A stretch of DNA of 64,000 nucleotides from Cronobacter sakazakii (GTDB lineage: Bacteria > Pseudomonadota > Gammaproteobacteria > Enterobacterales > Enterobacteriaceae): positions 1,550,001 through 1,614,000 of the forward strand of contig NZ_CP011047.1 of assembly GCF_000982825.1 (NCBI RefSeq), in the 5' to 3' direction. Shown here piece by piece: positions 44,482 through 53,545 of this stretch; the stretch's first letter is position 1, and every line of letters begins with the position of its first letter. Position numbers and translations under genes: made by a program. Below the pieces are notes generated by a model. It saw only the letters and a list, made by a program, of their open reading frames with translations. It made no database searches and was not told where the DNA came from.

Positions 44482-44508
44482 TAAAGCTCGTATTTCGCAG
44501 GCCGATAG
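44482..44508 (+). promoter_or_regulatory. Sigma-28 (FliA) promoter of the third chemoreceptor
   Basis: TAAAGCTC, 11 bases, GCCGATAG: 6 of 8 and 7 of 8 consensus positions with the exact spacer. It lies 47 bp upstream of the ATG. Confidence 0.88.
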
Positions 44509-44555
44509 ATCCGAAGCGCCCCTTTCAGGCGTGCCTACACCATGGGAAACAGAGT

Positions 44556-46151
44556 ATGAAATTAAACCACCTGACAATCGGGCAACGACTCGGTCTGCTG
44601 GCGGCGTTACTGCTTGTCGCGGTGCTGTTTATCGGCATTCGTGGCCTGACTATCAACGCCGACGGGCTTGAGCAAAACAACAACATTATGGCCACGGAAA
44701 AGGTGATAGCAGAGAGCATCGACACCGCGCGGAATGCGCAGGTGCAGTTCAAAATCCAGGTACAGGAGTGGAAAAACACCCTGCTGCGCGGCACGCAGGG
44801 GCAGGCGGCGTTTGATAAATATAAAGCCGCGTTTGTCGATCAGAGTGACAAAACCCAGGCGCTGTTAAACCGCCTTGCCACACTTCTGCCGCAGCTTGGC
44901 ATGAGCGTGGACGAGGTGCATCAGACCATCGCGCTGCATGAGGGGCTGGAAAAGAGCTATCTGGCGGCGATTGCGCAATACAATATCGCCGACCCGACGA
45001 GCGCCCAGCATGTCGATAAGCTGGTGAGCGGTATCGACCGCGAGCCGACCCGGATGATTGATGACGTCGTCGCGAAAACGCTGAAGCAGGCGGATGCGCT
45101 GACCCGTCAGACCGAGGTGCGCAACCTGGCGCAGTATCAGCAGACCCGCACGATGCTGCTTATTACGATGGCGCTGACGCTTATCGCGAGCATTCTGATC
45201 ACCTTCTGGCTGGTACGCAGCATCACGCGCCCGCTGGCGCAGGCCGTGATTATTGCTCGTAACGTCGCCGCCGGTGATTTGCAGACGGCGATCACCGTCA
45301 GCGGCCGCGATGAAACCGCTGAGCTGATGAGCGCGCTCCAGGAGATGAACGGTAACCTCACCCGCATCGTGGCGGGCGTGCGCAACGGTACCGAAACCAT
45401 CGCCACTGCGTCGACCCAAATCGCCACCGGCAGCCGTGAGCTCTCGGCACGCAACGAAGCGCAGGCAAGCGCGCTGGAAGAGACCGCGGCGTCGATGGAA
45501 GAGCTGACGTCGGTGGTGAAAAATAACGCTGAGAACTCGCGCTTTGCGAGCGATATCGCGCGCGATGCCTGCCAGGTGGCCGGGCAGGGTGGCGAAGTGG
45601 TTGAGCGCGTGGTGCAGACCATGAGCGAAATCCACCAGTTCTCTACCGAAATTAGCAACATTATCAGCGTTATCGACGGTATTGCCTTCCAGACCAATAT
45701 TCTGGCGCTTAACGCGGCGGTCGAAGCGGCGCGCGCAGGCGCGGAAGGACGCGGCTTTGCGGTCGTGGCGGCGGAAGTGCGCGCGCTGGCGCAGCGTTCC
45801 AGCTCGGCGGCGCAGGATATCCGTAACCTGATTGACCGTTCCGTGAGCCGTATCGCCGAGGGCAACAGCCTGGTGAAAGGCGCAGGCAGCGCGATGGAAG
45901 ATATCCTGAAAAGCGTGCAGCGCGTGAGCGAGCTGGTGGAAACCATTTCGATGGCGAACCGCGAGCAGAGTACCGGTATTGACCAGGTCAATATCGCCGT
46001 GACGCAGATGGACGCCTCGACGCAGCAGAACGCCGCGCTGTCGCAGGAGTCCGCCGCGGCGGCGCAGTCGATGCAGTATCAGGCCGAGAAGCTGCTGGAT
46101 TCCGTCAGCGTCTTCCGTCTGGCGGCGCACCGGGACGAAGCGCTGGCGTAA
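44556..46151 (+). CDS. Methyl-accepting chemotaxis protein with a 4HB_MCP-like sensor
   Basis: A 531-residue chemoreceptor: TM1 (about residues 12-31), a roughly 160-residue helical periplasmic sensor of the 4HB_MCP type (WKNTLLRGTQGQAAFDKYKAAF), TM2 (about 198-218), HAMP and the signalling domain with tip DGIAFQTNILALNAAVEAAR. It ends LAAHRDEALA without a CheR/CheB tether, so it is a low-abundance type that depends on another receptor. The ATG is preceded by a weak ribosome site and a strong sigma-28 promoter. It is inserted between the glycosyltransferase and ppa. Confidence 0.94.
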   Translation: MKLNHLTIGQRLGLLAALLLVAVLFIGIRGLTINADGLEQNNNIMATEKVIAESIDTARNAQVQFKIQVQEWKNTLLRGTQGQAAFDKYKAAFVDQSDKTQALLNRLATLLPQLGMSVDEVHQTIALHEGLEKSYLAAIAQYNIADPTSAQHVDKLVSGIDREPTRMIDDVVAKTLKQADALTRQTEVRNLAQYQQTRTMLLITMALTLIASILITFWLVRSITRPLAQAVIIARNVAAGDLQTAITVSGRDETAELMSALQEMNGNLTRIVAGVRNGTETIATASTQIATGSRELSARNEAQASALEETAASMEELTSVVKNNAENSRFASDIARDACQVAGQGGEVVERVVQTMSEIHQFSTEISNIISVIDGIAFQTNILALNAAVEAARAGAEGRGFAVVAAEVRALAQRSSSAAQDIRNLIDRSVSRIAEGNSLVKGAGSAMEDILKSVQRVSELVETISMANREQSTGIDQVNIAVTQMDASTQQNAALSQESAAAAQSMQYQAEKLLDSVSVFRLAAHRDEALA

Positions 46152-46160
46152 CGCCCATAA

Positions 46161-46190
46161 AAAAACACCGCCTTCGGGCGGTGTTTTTTC
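46161..46190. terminator. Bidirectional terminator between chemoreceptor and ppa
   Basis: AACACCGCC / GGCGGTGTT with a TTCG tetraloop, flanked by A7 on one side and T6 on the other, works for both convergent genes. Confidence 0.93.
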
Positions 46191-46202
46191 ATTCGCGGCG
46201 AA

Positions 46203-46730
46203 TTACTTCTTCGCGCGTTCGAAAGAGGCGCGGATCTCTTCTTTAGCGGCTTCGGCGTTATCCCAGCCTTCCACTTTGACCCACTTGCCTTTTTCCAGAT
46301 CTTTGTAGTGTTCAAAGAAATGGGTGATCTGCGCTTTCAGCAGTTCCGGCAGATCGTTCACGTCTTTGATGTGATCGTACTCTTTAGAGAGTTTAGTGTG
46401 CGGTACCGCAACCAGTTTGGCGTCTTCGCCAGACTCGTCGGTCATTTTCAGTACGCCAACCGGACGGCAGCGGATCACAGAGCCAGGCTGCAGCGGGTAC
46501 GGCGTCGGGACCAGCACGTCAACCGGGTCACCGTCCAGAGACAGGGTGTGGTTGATGTAGCCGTAGTTGCACGGATAGAACATCGCGGTGGACATAAAAC
46601 GGTCAACGAACAGCGCGCCGCTCTCTTTGTCCACTTCGTATTTGATAGGATCAGCGTTAGCCGGAATTTCAATAATAACGTAGATGTCTTCCGGCAGATC
46701 TTTGCCCGCAGGTACGTTCAGTAAGCTCAT
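46203..46730 (-). CDS. ppa: Inorganic pyrophosphatase
   Basis: A 175-residue family I pyrophosphatase, essential for pulling biosynthetic reactions forward by splitting PPi. The catalytic loop DGDPVDVLVPTPYP (metal-binding Asp at about 66, 68 and 71) and DAKLVAVPHTKLSKEYDHIKDVNDLP (Asp near 98 and 103) are intact. The ATG at 46730 fits the E. coli start (MSLLNVPAGKDLPEDIYV); the upstream extension is not conserved. E. coli has chpSB between ytfP and ppa; here that interval is replaced by the fimbrial, glycosyltransferase and chemoreceptor genes. Confidence 0.98.
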   Translation of the reverse strand: MSLLNVPAGKDLPEDIYVIIEIPANADPIKYEVDKESGALFVDRFMSTAMFYPCNYGYINHTLSLDGDPVDVLVPTPYPLQPGSVIRCRPVGVLKMTDESGEDAKLVAVPHTKLSKEYDHIKDVNDLPELLKAQITHFFEHYKDLEKGKWVKVEGWDNAEAAKEEIRASFERAKK

Positions 46731-47131
46731 GTCTGTTTCCTTAAAAATGTATGGCAAACAAGTGCCAGGTATTATAGCCAACTGCAATGGAAAGTCGTGG
46801 ACTCTTTTGTTTCACCGGTGAGCCTGCTGCACCTTTCAGCGTTTTCCCATGACACGTTCATCCATAAAGCCAGCTGCATCCTCAATAAATTACTGAAAAC
46901 GTTTACATTAGGTGTCTGGTAACCCTTTTTACGCTAAAAATTTTTGGCCGATGCCGCGCTGGCGCTTGCCGCGCCGTATCCCGGCTGGCGTTAAATCCCG
47001 CCACTTCTGAATTTTAACTTTTTCGTTACTTTTTTGAATTGTGATGTAACGCATTCAGTTACATCCACGCTTGTCTATAGTTTCGCCACAGGTGGACTCT
47101 TACCCAACAATAACCCTACGAGGATACCCTT
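46731..47131. promoter_or_regulatory. ppa-ytfQ intergenic region with two operator-like palindromes
   Basis: No gene is seen in these 401 bp. TGAAAACGTTTACA (46894-46907, 12 of 14 symmetric) looks like a LacI/GalR-family operator. GATGTAAC and GTTACATC (47043-47050 / 47058-47065) form a perfect 8-bp inverted repeat with 7-nt spacer. TATAGT at 47076 is a good -10 for ytfQ, which places the second dyad over its -35. The regulators are not identified; a GalR-like one would suit a galactofuranose transporter. Confidence 0.6.
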
Positions 47132-48088
47132 ATGTGGAAGCGCTTACTTGTTGTCACAGCAGTTTCGGCAGCCATGTCGTCTATGGCATTGGCTGTCCCG
47201 TTAACCGTGGGATTTTCTCAGGTCGGCTCTGAATCGGGCTGGCGCGCGGCGGAAACCAGCGTTGCGAAAAGCGAGGCGCAGAAGCGCGGCATTACGCTGA
47301 AAGTCGCTGACGGCCAGCAGAAGCAGGAGAACCAGATTAAAGCGGTGCGTTCATTTATCGCCCAGGGCGTGGACGCGATCTTTATCGCGCCTGTGGTGGC
47401 GACCGGCTGGGAGCCGGTGCTGAAAGAGGCAAAAGACGCGGAAATCCCGGTGATCCTCCTCGACCGTTCGATTGATGTTAAAGACAAGTCGCTCTACATG
47501 ACGACCGTTACCGCCAACAACGTGCTGGAAGGCAAGCTTATCGGCGACTGGCTGGTGAAAACCGTTGCGGGCAAACCGTGTAACGTCGTGGAGTTGCAGG
47601 GCACCGTGGGCGCGAGCGTAGCTATCGATCGTAAAAAAGGGTTTGCCGAGGCGATTTCCAAAGCGCCGAACATCAAGATTATCCGTTCTCAGTCCGGCGA
47701 CTTTACGCGCTCGAAGGGCAAAGAAGTGATGGAGAGCTTTATCAAGGCCGAGAACAACGGCAAAAACATCTGCATGGTTTACGCGCATAACGACGATATG
47801 GCGATCGGCGCCATTCAGGCCATCAAAGAGGCCGGGCTGAAGCCGGGCAAAGATATCCTGACGGGCTCCATCGACGGCGTGCCGGATATTTTCAAAGCAA
47901 TGGCGGATGGCGAGGCGAACGCGAGCGTAGAGCTGACGCCGAACATGGCCGGCCCGGCGTTCGACGCGCTGGAGAAATTCAAGAAAGACGGCACGCAGCC
48001 TCCGAAGCTGACGATTACCGAGTCGGTGCTGTATCTGCCGGATACCGCCAAAGAGATGTTAGAGAAGAAGAAAACGATGGGGTATTGA
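47132..48088 (+). CDS. ytfQ: Galactofuranose-binding periplasmic protein YtfQ
   Basis: A 318-residue precursor with a signal peptide (residues about 1-21) and a type I periplasmic-binding fold of the ribose/galactose group: VGFSQVGSESGWRAAETSVAKSEAQ, RSFIAQGVDAIFIAPVVATGWEPVL, VILLDRSIDV, CMVYAHNDDMAIGAIQAIKEAG and GSIDGVPDIF. E. coli YtfQ binds furanose forms, notably galactofuranose, tightly. First gene of ytfQ-ytfR-ytfT-yjfF. A 248-bp REP-rich spacer separates it from ytfR, which probably allows higher levels of binding protein than of membrane parts. CRP and LacI-type control is plausible. Confidence 0.96.
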   Translation: MWKRLLVVTAVSAAMSSMALAVPLTVGFSQVGSESGWRAAETSVAKSEAQKRGITLKVADGQQKQENQIKAVRSFIAQGVDAIFIAPVVATGWEPVLKEAKDAEIPVILLDRSIDVKDKSLYMTTVTANNVLEGKLIGDWLVKTVAGKPCNVVELQGTVGASVAIDRKKGFAEAISKAPNIKIIRSQSGDFTRSKGKEVMESFIKAENNGKNICMVYAHNDDMAIGAIQAIKEAGLKPGKDILTGSIDGVPDIFKAMADGEANASVELTPNMAGPAFDALEKFKKDGTQPPKLTITESVLYLPDTAKEMLEKKKTMGY

Positions 48089-48129
48089 TTGACCAGCGTG
48101 ACGGGTTTTTGAGGTGTTCTTACGGCGGC

Positions 48130-48275
48130 GGCGGGTGCGCGTTGCTTACCCGCCCTACCTGTCAAAAAGCGGGCAATATGTAGGGCGGGTAAGCGTAGCG
48201 CACCCGCCAGCAGGTGTGAGTTTTGTAGGGCGGGTAAGCGTAGCGCACCCGCCGTGTCCAGACAGCGCACCCGCC
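48130..48275. repeat. REP-like palindromes between ytfQ and ytfR
   Basis: Three copies of a 29-bp palindromic unit based on GTAGGGCGGGTAAGCG and GCGCACCCGCC: one inverted (48130-48158) and two direct (48180-48208, 48225-48253), plus a partial (48265-48275). Each folds into a hairpin with GGCGGGT / ACCCGCC arms. Placed inside a transporter operon after the binding-protein gene, they resemble the malE-malF REP, which protects upstream mRNA. Confidence 0.88.
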
Positions 48276-48336
48276 GCGCCAACCAACATCACGCTAACCG
48301 CAACACGCCAGGCTCAGGCAACAGGAGAGTCCGACC

Positions 48337-49839
48337 ATGAATAACGACAACCATCAGGAAATCCTGCGAACGGAAGGCCTGAGCAAAACGTTCCCCGGCG
48401 TAAAGGCGCTCGACCATGTCGATTTCAGCCTGCGGCGCGGAGAGATCATGGCGCTGCTCGGGGAAAACGGGGCCGGAAAATCGACGCTGATTAAAGCGCT
48501 CACCGGCGTTTATCAACCCGATGGCGGCACCATTTATCTCGGCGGCGAGGCCGTACGGCCGCGCAACACCGCGCACGCGCAACAGCTTGGCATCGGCACC
48601 GTCTACCAGGAAGTTAACCTGCTGCCCAACATGTCGGTGGCGGACAACCTGTTTATTGGCCGCGAGCCGCGCCGCTTCGGCCTGCTGCGCCGTAAAGAGA
48701 TGGAAAAACGCGCCACGACGCTGCTCGAATCCTACGGATTTCATCTTGACGTCCGCGAGCCGCTGAACCGCTTTTCGGTGGCGATGCAGCAGATCGTTGC
48801 CATTTGCCGCGCCATCGATCTCTCGGCGCGCGTGCTGATCCTTGATGAACCCACCGCGAGCCTCGACGCTAAAGAGGTCGAGATGCTCTTTACCCTGATG
48901 CGCCAGCTGCGCGCGCAGGGCGTCAGCCTTGTCTTCGTCACGCACTTTCTCGATCAGGTCTATGAAGTCACCGATCGCATCACGGTGTTGCGTAACGGGA
49001 AATTTGTCGGCACGCGCGACACCGCCGACCTGCCGCAAATCGAACTGGTGAAAATGATGCTGGGGCGCGAGCTTGAGAGCAACGCGCTGCAGCGCGCCGG
49101 GCGCACGCTGCTGAGCGAAAAACCGGTCGCGGCGTTTCACGATTACGGCAAAAAAGGCGTTATCGCGCCGTTTTCGCTGGAAGTGCGCCCCGGCGAAATC
49201 GTCGGCCTCGCGGGCCTGCTCGGCTCCGGGCGTACCGAAACGGCGGAAGTCATCTTCGGCATCCACCCAGCAGACAGCGGCACGGCGACCATTAAAGGTA
49301 AACCGCAAACGCTGCGCTCGCCGCAACAGGCGTCGCGGCTCGGGATCGGCTTTTGCCCTGAAGACAGGAAAACCGACGGCATCATCGGGGCCGCCTCGGT
49401 GCGCGAAAACATCATTCTGGCGCTGCAGGCCCAGCGCGGCTGGCTGCGCCCGATCCCGCGGCGTGAACAGGATGAGATCGCCGCCCGCTTTATTCGCCAG
49501 CTCGGCATCCGCACGCCGGGCCCGGAACAGCCGATTGAATTTCTCTCCGGTGGCAACCAGCAAAAAGTCCTGCTGTCGCGCTGGCTGCTGACGAAACCGC
49601 AGTTTCTGATCCTCGACGAGCCGACGCGCGGCATCGACGTCGGTGCCCATGCGGAGATCATCCGGCTTATCGAAACCTTGTGCGCCGACGGGCTGGCTCT
49701 GCTGGTCATCTCGTCTGAGCTGGAAGAGCTGGTGGGCTACGCCGACCGGGTGATTATCCTGCGCGACCGCCAGCAGGTGGCGGAGATCCCGCTTGAGGAT
49801 CTCTCGGTCGGCGCCATTATGAATGCCATTGCGGCATAA
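48337..49839 (+). CDS. ytfR: Galactofuranose ABC transporter, dual ATPase YtfR
   Basis: A 500-residue fusion of two ABC ATPase domains, as usual for monosaccharide transporters. Domain 1 has Walker A GENGAGKST (about residue 41) and Walker B LILDEPTASLD, with a divergent signature (FSVAMQQIVAICRAID). Domain 2 has a degenerate Walker A (GLLGSGRTE), a good signature FLSGGNQQK and Walker B FLILDEPTRGID. This asymmetric pattern is known for RbsA and MglA. A GGAGAG ribosome site lies before the ATG. Confidence 0.96.
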   Translation: MNNDNHQEILRTEGLSKTFPGVKALDHVDFSLRRGEIMALLGENGAGKSTLIKALTGVYQPDGGTIYLGGEAVRPRNTAHAQQLGIGTVYQEVNLLPNMSVADNLFIGREPRRFGLLRRKEMEKRATTLLESYGFHLDVREPLNRFSVAMQQIVAICRAIDLSARVLILDEPTASLDAKEVEMLFTLMRQLRAQGVSLVFVTHFLDQVYEVTDRITVLRNGKFVGTRDTADLPQIELVKMMLGRELESNALQRAGRTLLSEKPVAAFHDYGKKGVIAPFSLEVRPGEIVGLAGLLGSGRTETAEVIFGIHPADSGTATIKGKPQTLRSPQQASRLGIGFCPEDRKTDGIIGAASVRENIILALQAQRGWLRPIPRREQDEIAARFIRQLGIRTPGPEQPIEFLSGGNQQKVLLSRWLLTKPQFLILDEPTRGIDVGAHAEIIRLIETLCADGLALLVISSELEELVGYADRVIILRDRQQVAEIPLEDLSVGAIMNAIAA

Positions 49840-49849
49840 GGAGCTACGC

Positions 49850-50875
49850 GTGATGCCTCGTTCATTACCGGATACGGGCGCGCCGAAGCGGCGCTTACGC
49901 TTCCCGCCCGGCATGCCGCAAATCGCGGCGCTGATGCTGGTGCTGCTGGTCGACGGCCTGGTGGCGGATCACTTTTTCCAGATAGTGCTGCAGGACGGGC
50001 GGCTCTTCGGCAGCCCGATAGATATCCTCAACCGCGCCGCCCCCGTGGCGCTGCTGGCGATTGGCATGACGCTCGTCATCGCCACCGGCGGGATTGACCT
50101 CTCCGTCGGCGCGGTGATGGCGATTGCGGGCGCGACCGCCGCGACGCTGACCGTGGGCGGGCACAGTCTCGCCGTGGTGATACTGGCGTCGCTCGGCGTC
50201 GGCGTGCTGGCCGGGTTCTGGAACGGCATTCTTGTGGCGGTGCTTAAAATTCAGCCCTTTGTGGCGACGCTGATACTGATGGTCGCCGGGCGCGGCGTGG
50301 CGCAGCTGATTACCTCCGGGCAGATCGTCACGTTCAACTCGCCGTCGCTCGCCTGGCTTGGCAGCGGCTCGCTCTTTTTCTTCCCGACGCCGGTCATTAT
50401 CGCGATCGTGACGCTGCTGGCATTCTGGCTTTTTACCCGCAAAACCGCGCTCGGCATGTTTATTGAAGCCGTCGGTATCAATATTCGCGCGGCGAAAAAT
50501 GCGGGCGTCAGCACGCGGCTTATCGTCATGCTCACCTACATGCTGAGCGGCCTGTGCGCGGCGATTGCCGGGATCATCGTCGCGGCGGACATTCGCGGCG
50601 CGGACGCCAACAACGCCGGGCTGTGGCTTGAGCTCGATGCCATTCTGGCGGTGGTGATTGGCGGCGCGTCGCTGATGGGCGGGCGCTTTAACCTGGCGCT
50701 GTCGGTTGTCGGCGCGCTGATTATTCAGGGGATGAACACCGGGATTTTGCTGTCGGGCTTTCCGCCGGAGCTGAACCAGGTGGTGAAAGCGGTGGTGGTG
50801 CTGTGCGTGCTGATTGTCCAGTCGCCGCGATTTATTGGTCTGATTAAAGGAGTGCGCCGCCATGATAAAACGTAA
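49850..50875 (+). CDS. ytfT: Galactofuranose ABC transporter permease YtfT
   Basis: A 341-residue permease of the BPD_transp_2 type with about nine helices. LAIGMTLVIATGGIDLSVGAVMAIAG is the family signature near residue 71, and AIVLELDAILAVVIGGASL-like sequence near residue 260 (GLWLELDAILAVVIGG) is the coupling region. GTG 49850 gives the E. coli length and has AAGGAG 6 nt upstream; ATG 49853 is also possible. It overlaps yjfF by 14 bp and so is co-translated with it. Confidence 0.94.
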   Translation: MMPRSLPDTGAPKRRLRFPPGMPQIAALMLVLLVDGLVADHFFQIVLQDGRLFGSPIDILNRAAPVALLAIGMTLVIATGGIDLSVGAVMAIAGATAATLTVGGHSLAVVILASLGVGVLAGFWNGILVAVLKIQPFVATLILMVAGRGVAQLITSGQIVTFNSPSLAWLGSGSLFFFPTPVIIAIVTLLAFWLFTRKTALGMFIEAVGINIRAAKNAGVSTRLIVMLTYMLSGLCAAIAGIIVAADIRGADANNAGLWLELDAILAVVIGGASLMGGRFNLALSVVGALIIQGMNTGILLSGFPPELNQVVKAVVVLCVLIVQSPRFIGLIKGVRRHDKT

Positions 50876-51851
50876 CCTGCCGCTCACCATCACGCTCGCG
50901 GTGTTTGTGCTCGGCTATCTCTACTGCCTGACGCAGTTCCCCGGTTTCGCCTCCACGCGCGTGATTTGCAATATCCTGACGGATAACGCGTTTCTTGGGA
51001 TCATCGCCGTCAGCATGACGTTTGTGATCCTCTCCGGCGGCATCGATCTCTCGGTTGGCTCGGTGATCGCCTTTACCGGCGTGTTCCTCGCCAAAGCGAT
51101 CGGCTTCTGGGGCATGTCGCCGCTGGTGGCGTTTCCGCTGATCCTGCTGATGGGCTGCGCGTTCGGCGCGCTGATGGGCTGGCTTATCGATGCGCTGAAA
51201 ATCCCGGCGTTTATTATTACGCTCGCGGGCATGTTCTTTCTGCGCGGCGTCAGTTATCTGGTGTCTGAGGAATCGATCCCGATTAACCACCCGATTTACG
51301 ACACGCTCTCAAGTCTCGCGTGGAAAATCCCCGGTGGCGGACGGCTTAGCGCAATGGGCCTGCTGATGCTGGGCGTGGTGGTGATTGGCATTTTCCTCGC
51401 GCACCGCACCCGTTTTGGCAACCAGGTGTACGCCATCGGCGGCAGCGCCACGTCCGCCAACTTGATGGGCATCTCCACCCGCAGCGTTACCGTGCGTATT
51501 TATATGCTCTCGACCGGGCTTGCTACGCTCGCGGGTATTGTTTTCTCCATTTACACCTCGGCGGGCTACGCGCTGGCGGGCGTCGGCGTTGAGCTGGACG
51601 CCATCGCCTCGGTGGTTATCGGCGGCACGCTACTTTCCGGCGGCGTGGGTACAGTGCTCGGCACGCTGTTTGGCGTGGCGATTCAGGGGCTTATTCAGAC
51701 CTATATTAACTTCGACGGCACGTTGAGCTCCTGGTGGACCAAAATCGCCATCGGGCTACTGCTGTTTATTTTTATCGCGCTGCAGCGCGGGCTGACGGTA
51801 CTGTGGGAAAACCGCCAGAGCGCCGAGGTCACGCGTGTGACGCCGCGCTAA
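50862..51851 (+). CDS. yjfF: Galactofuranose ABC transporter permease YjfF
   Basis: A 329-residue permease of the same family as YtfT (FLGIIAVSMTFVILSGGIDLSVGSVIAFTG near residue 41; GVELDAIASVVIGGTLLSGG near 240). It forms the heterodimeric membrane part with YtfT. The start overlaps ytfT. Last gene of the transporter unit; the chemoreceptor promoter begins 38 bp after its stop codon, with no terminator that I can see in between. Confidence 0.95.
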   Translation: MIKRNLPLTITLAVFVLGYLYCLTQFPGFASTRVICNILTDNAFLGIIAVSMTFVILSGGIDLSVGSVIAFTGVFLAKAIGFWGMSPLVAFPLILLMGCAFGALMGWLIDALKIPAFIITLAGMFFLRGVSYLVSEESIPINHPIYDTLSSLAWKIPGGGRLSAMGLLMLGVVVIGIFLAHRTRFGNQVYAIGGSATSANLMGISTRSVTVRIYMLSTGLATLAGIVFSIYTSAGYALAGVGVELDAIASVVIGGTLLSGGVGTVLGTLFGVAIQGLIQTYINFDGTLSSWWTKIAIGLLLFIFIALQRGLTVLWENRQSAEVTRVTPR

Positions 51852-51888
51852 CTTTTCAGTTATAAGATATTGATCTGGCTAAACTGTA

Positions 51889-51915
51889 TAAACTTTCTCC
51901 GGTAATTGCCGATAG
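51889..51915 (+). promoter_or_regulatory. Sigma-28 (FliA) promoter of the fourth chemoreceptor
   Basis: TAAACTTT, 11 bases, GCCGATAG: 7 of 8 bases in each element and the exact spacer, the best of the four. It lies 47 bp upstream of the ATG. Confidence 0.9.
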
Positions 51916-51961
51916 TTTTTTCTTCAATGGATCAAGCTATCGCGATTACCGGGACCCCACC

Positions 51962-53527
51962 ATGTTGAGAAATCTCTCTATCCGTACCGGCCTGCTGACG
52001 CTGTTGGCGGTTATGGCCGTTTTGCTTCTGCTCGTGAGCGCCATGGGCATCTATTCACTCACCCAAAGCTCGGCATCCTTACAGCGCATTAATGCGTTGC
52101 AGGGCGAAAAAATGATGCGTCTGAACGAAGGCTATACGCTGCTGTTGCGTGCGCGCAACGAGGCAGGCCAGGCGGTACGCCAGATGGAAATCGGCATGGT
52201 GGACGACGCGACCTCGACCGTGAAAACCATCGCGGGCGAGCTGGTGCGTGGTCAGCAACTGCTGAAAACGGTGCTCACCAGCGAGGTGGATGACGAACAA
52301 GGCGCGCTGCTGCTCGGCAAGCTTAACCAGAGCTTTAACGCGCTGAATGGCCAGGGGCTCGCGCCGATGATGGCGGCGCTCAACAAGCAAAGCCCGGATG
52401 ACTATTACGATCTGCTCGGCAACGGGCTTATCCCGCTGACCCGCGCGTTTGATAACGATGTGCAGGCGTTTCAGCGCTGGGGCGAGGCGCGTGGACGTCA
52501 GGAAGTTAACGGCGTGCTGACGCAGAAACAGGTGATGCTGGCGCTGATTGGTCTGGTGGCGCTGCTGACCGCGGCGATGATGACGCTGGTCTGGCTGGCG
52601 CTGCGGCATTTGCTGCTCAAGCCGCTGGCGCAGTCCGTGGAGCAACTGGAGCATGTGGCGGCAGGCGATCTGACCCGTTCGCTGACCGCGACCAGCAATA
52701 ACGAGCTGGGGCGTCTGGTGAGCGCCATTGAGGCGATGCGTTTGTCGCTCGCGCAGTCGGTGATGCGCGTGCGTGACGCCAGCGCGCAAATCGACACCGG
52801 GAGCCGCGAGCTGGCGGCAGGCAACGTCGATCTGGCGCAGCGCACCGAATCAACCGCCACCTCGCTTGAGCAGACCGCGGCGAGTATGGAGCAGATCACC
52901 GCGACGGTGAAACAGAACGCCGATAACGCAGGGATGGCGCATCAGCTGGCGAAAGCGGTCTCCGATACCGCCGATCGCGGCAGTGAGATGGTCTGCTATG
53001 TGATTGAAAAAATGCGCGACATTTCCGGCAGTTCAGACCGGATTGGCGACATTCTAAGCGTGATTGACGCCATTGCGTTCCAGACCAATATCCTCGCGCT
53101 GAACGCGGCGGTGGAAGCGGCGCGCGCGGGTGAGCAGGGGCGCGGCTTTGCGGTGGTGGCGGGTGAAGTGCGTACGCTCGCGAGCCGCAGCGCCGAGGCG
53201 GCGAAGGAGATCCGCGCGCTTATCAGCAATTCACAAAGCCAGGTGGGCGAGGGCAGCGAGCTGGCCATGCAGGCCGGTGAGACAATGGATGAGATTGCCG
53301 AAGAAGTATTGCGGATGACGAAGCTGGTGCGCGAAATCGCCGACGCGTCGCTGGAGCAGAGCCGCGGTATTGAGCAGGTGAATATCGCCGTGAGCCAGAT
53401 GGACGAAACCGCCCAGCAGAACGCGGCGCTGGTGCAGCAATCCTCCGCCGCGACCCGTTCGCTGGAAGAGCAGGCACAGCAGCTGGTGGAAGCGATGGCG
53501 TCGTTCCGGTTGCAGACGGCGGGTTAA
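51962..53527 (+). CDS. Methyl-accepting chemotaxis protein following the galactofuranose transporter
   Basis: A 521-residue chemoreceptor: TM1 (about residues 10-32), a TarH-like helical periplasmic domain (about 33-185), TM2 (about 187-211), HAMP (LKPLAQSVEQLEHVAAGDL) and the signalling domain with tip DAIAFQTNILALNAAVEAAR. It ends FRLQTAG without a CheR/CheB tether. The location directly after ytfQ-ytfR-ytfT-yjfF suggests that it may sense ligand-loaded YtfQ, as Trg does with ribose- and galactose-binding proteins; this is inference. It has its own sigma-28 promoter. Confidence 0.94.
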   Translation: MLRNLSIRTGLLTLLAVMAVLLLLVSAMGIYSLTQSSASLQRINALQGEKMMRLNEGYTLLLRARNEAGQAVRQMEIGMVDDATSTVKTIAGELVRGQQLLKTVLTSEVDDEQGALLLGKLNQSFNALNGQGLAPMMAALNKQSPDDYYDLLGNGLIPLTRAFDNDVQAFQRWGEARGRQEVNGVLTQKQVMLALIGLVALLTAAMMTLVWLALRHLLLKPLAQSVEQLEHVAAGDLTRSLTATSNNELGRLVSAIEAMRLSLAQSVMRVRDASAQIDTGSRELAAGNVDLAQRTESTATSLEQTAASMEQITATVKQNADNAGMAHQLAKAVSDTADRGSEMVCYVIEKMRDISGSSDRIGDILSVIDAIAFQTNILALNAAVEAARAGEQGRGFAVVAGEVRTLASRSAEAAKEIRALISNSQSQVGEGSELAMQAGETMDEIAEEVLRMTKLVREIADASLEQSRGIEQVNIAVSQMDETAQQNAALVQQSSAATRSLEEQAQQLVEAMASFRLQTAG

Positions 53528-53545
53528 GAGTTTTCGCTGATAACC

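Noticed and set aside
48289..49914. A 541-codon open frame on the minus strand opposite ytfR
   Set aside because: It is a shadow caused by GC-rich codon structure. The sequence is Arg/Ala/His-rich with no domain, and ytfR on the plus strand has all ABC motifs.
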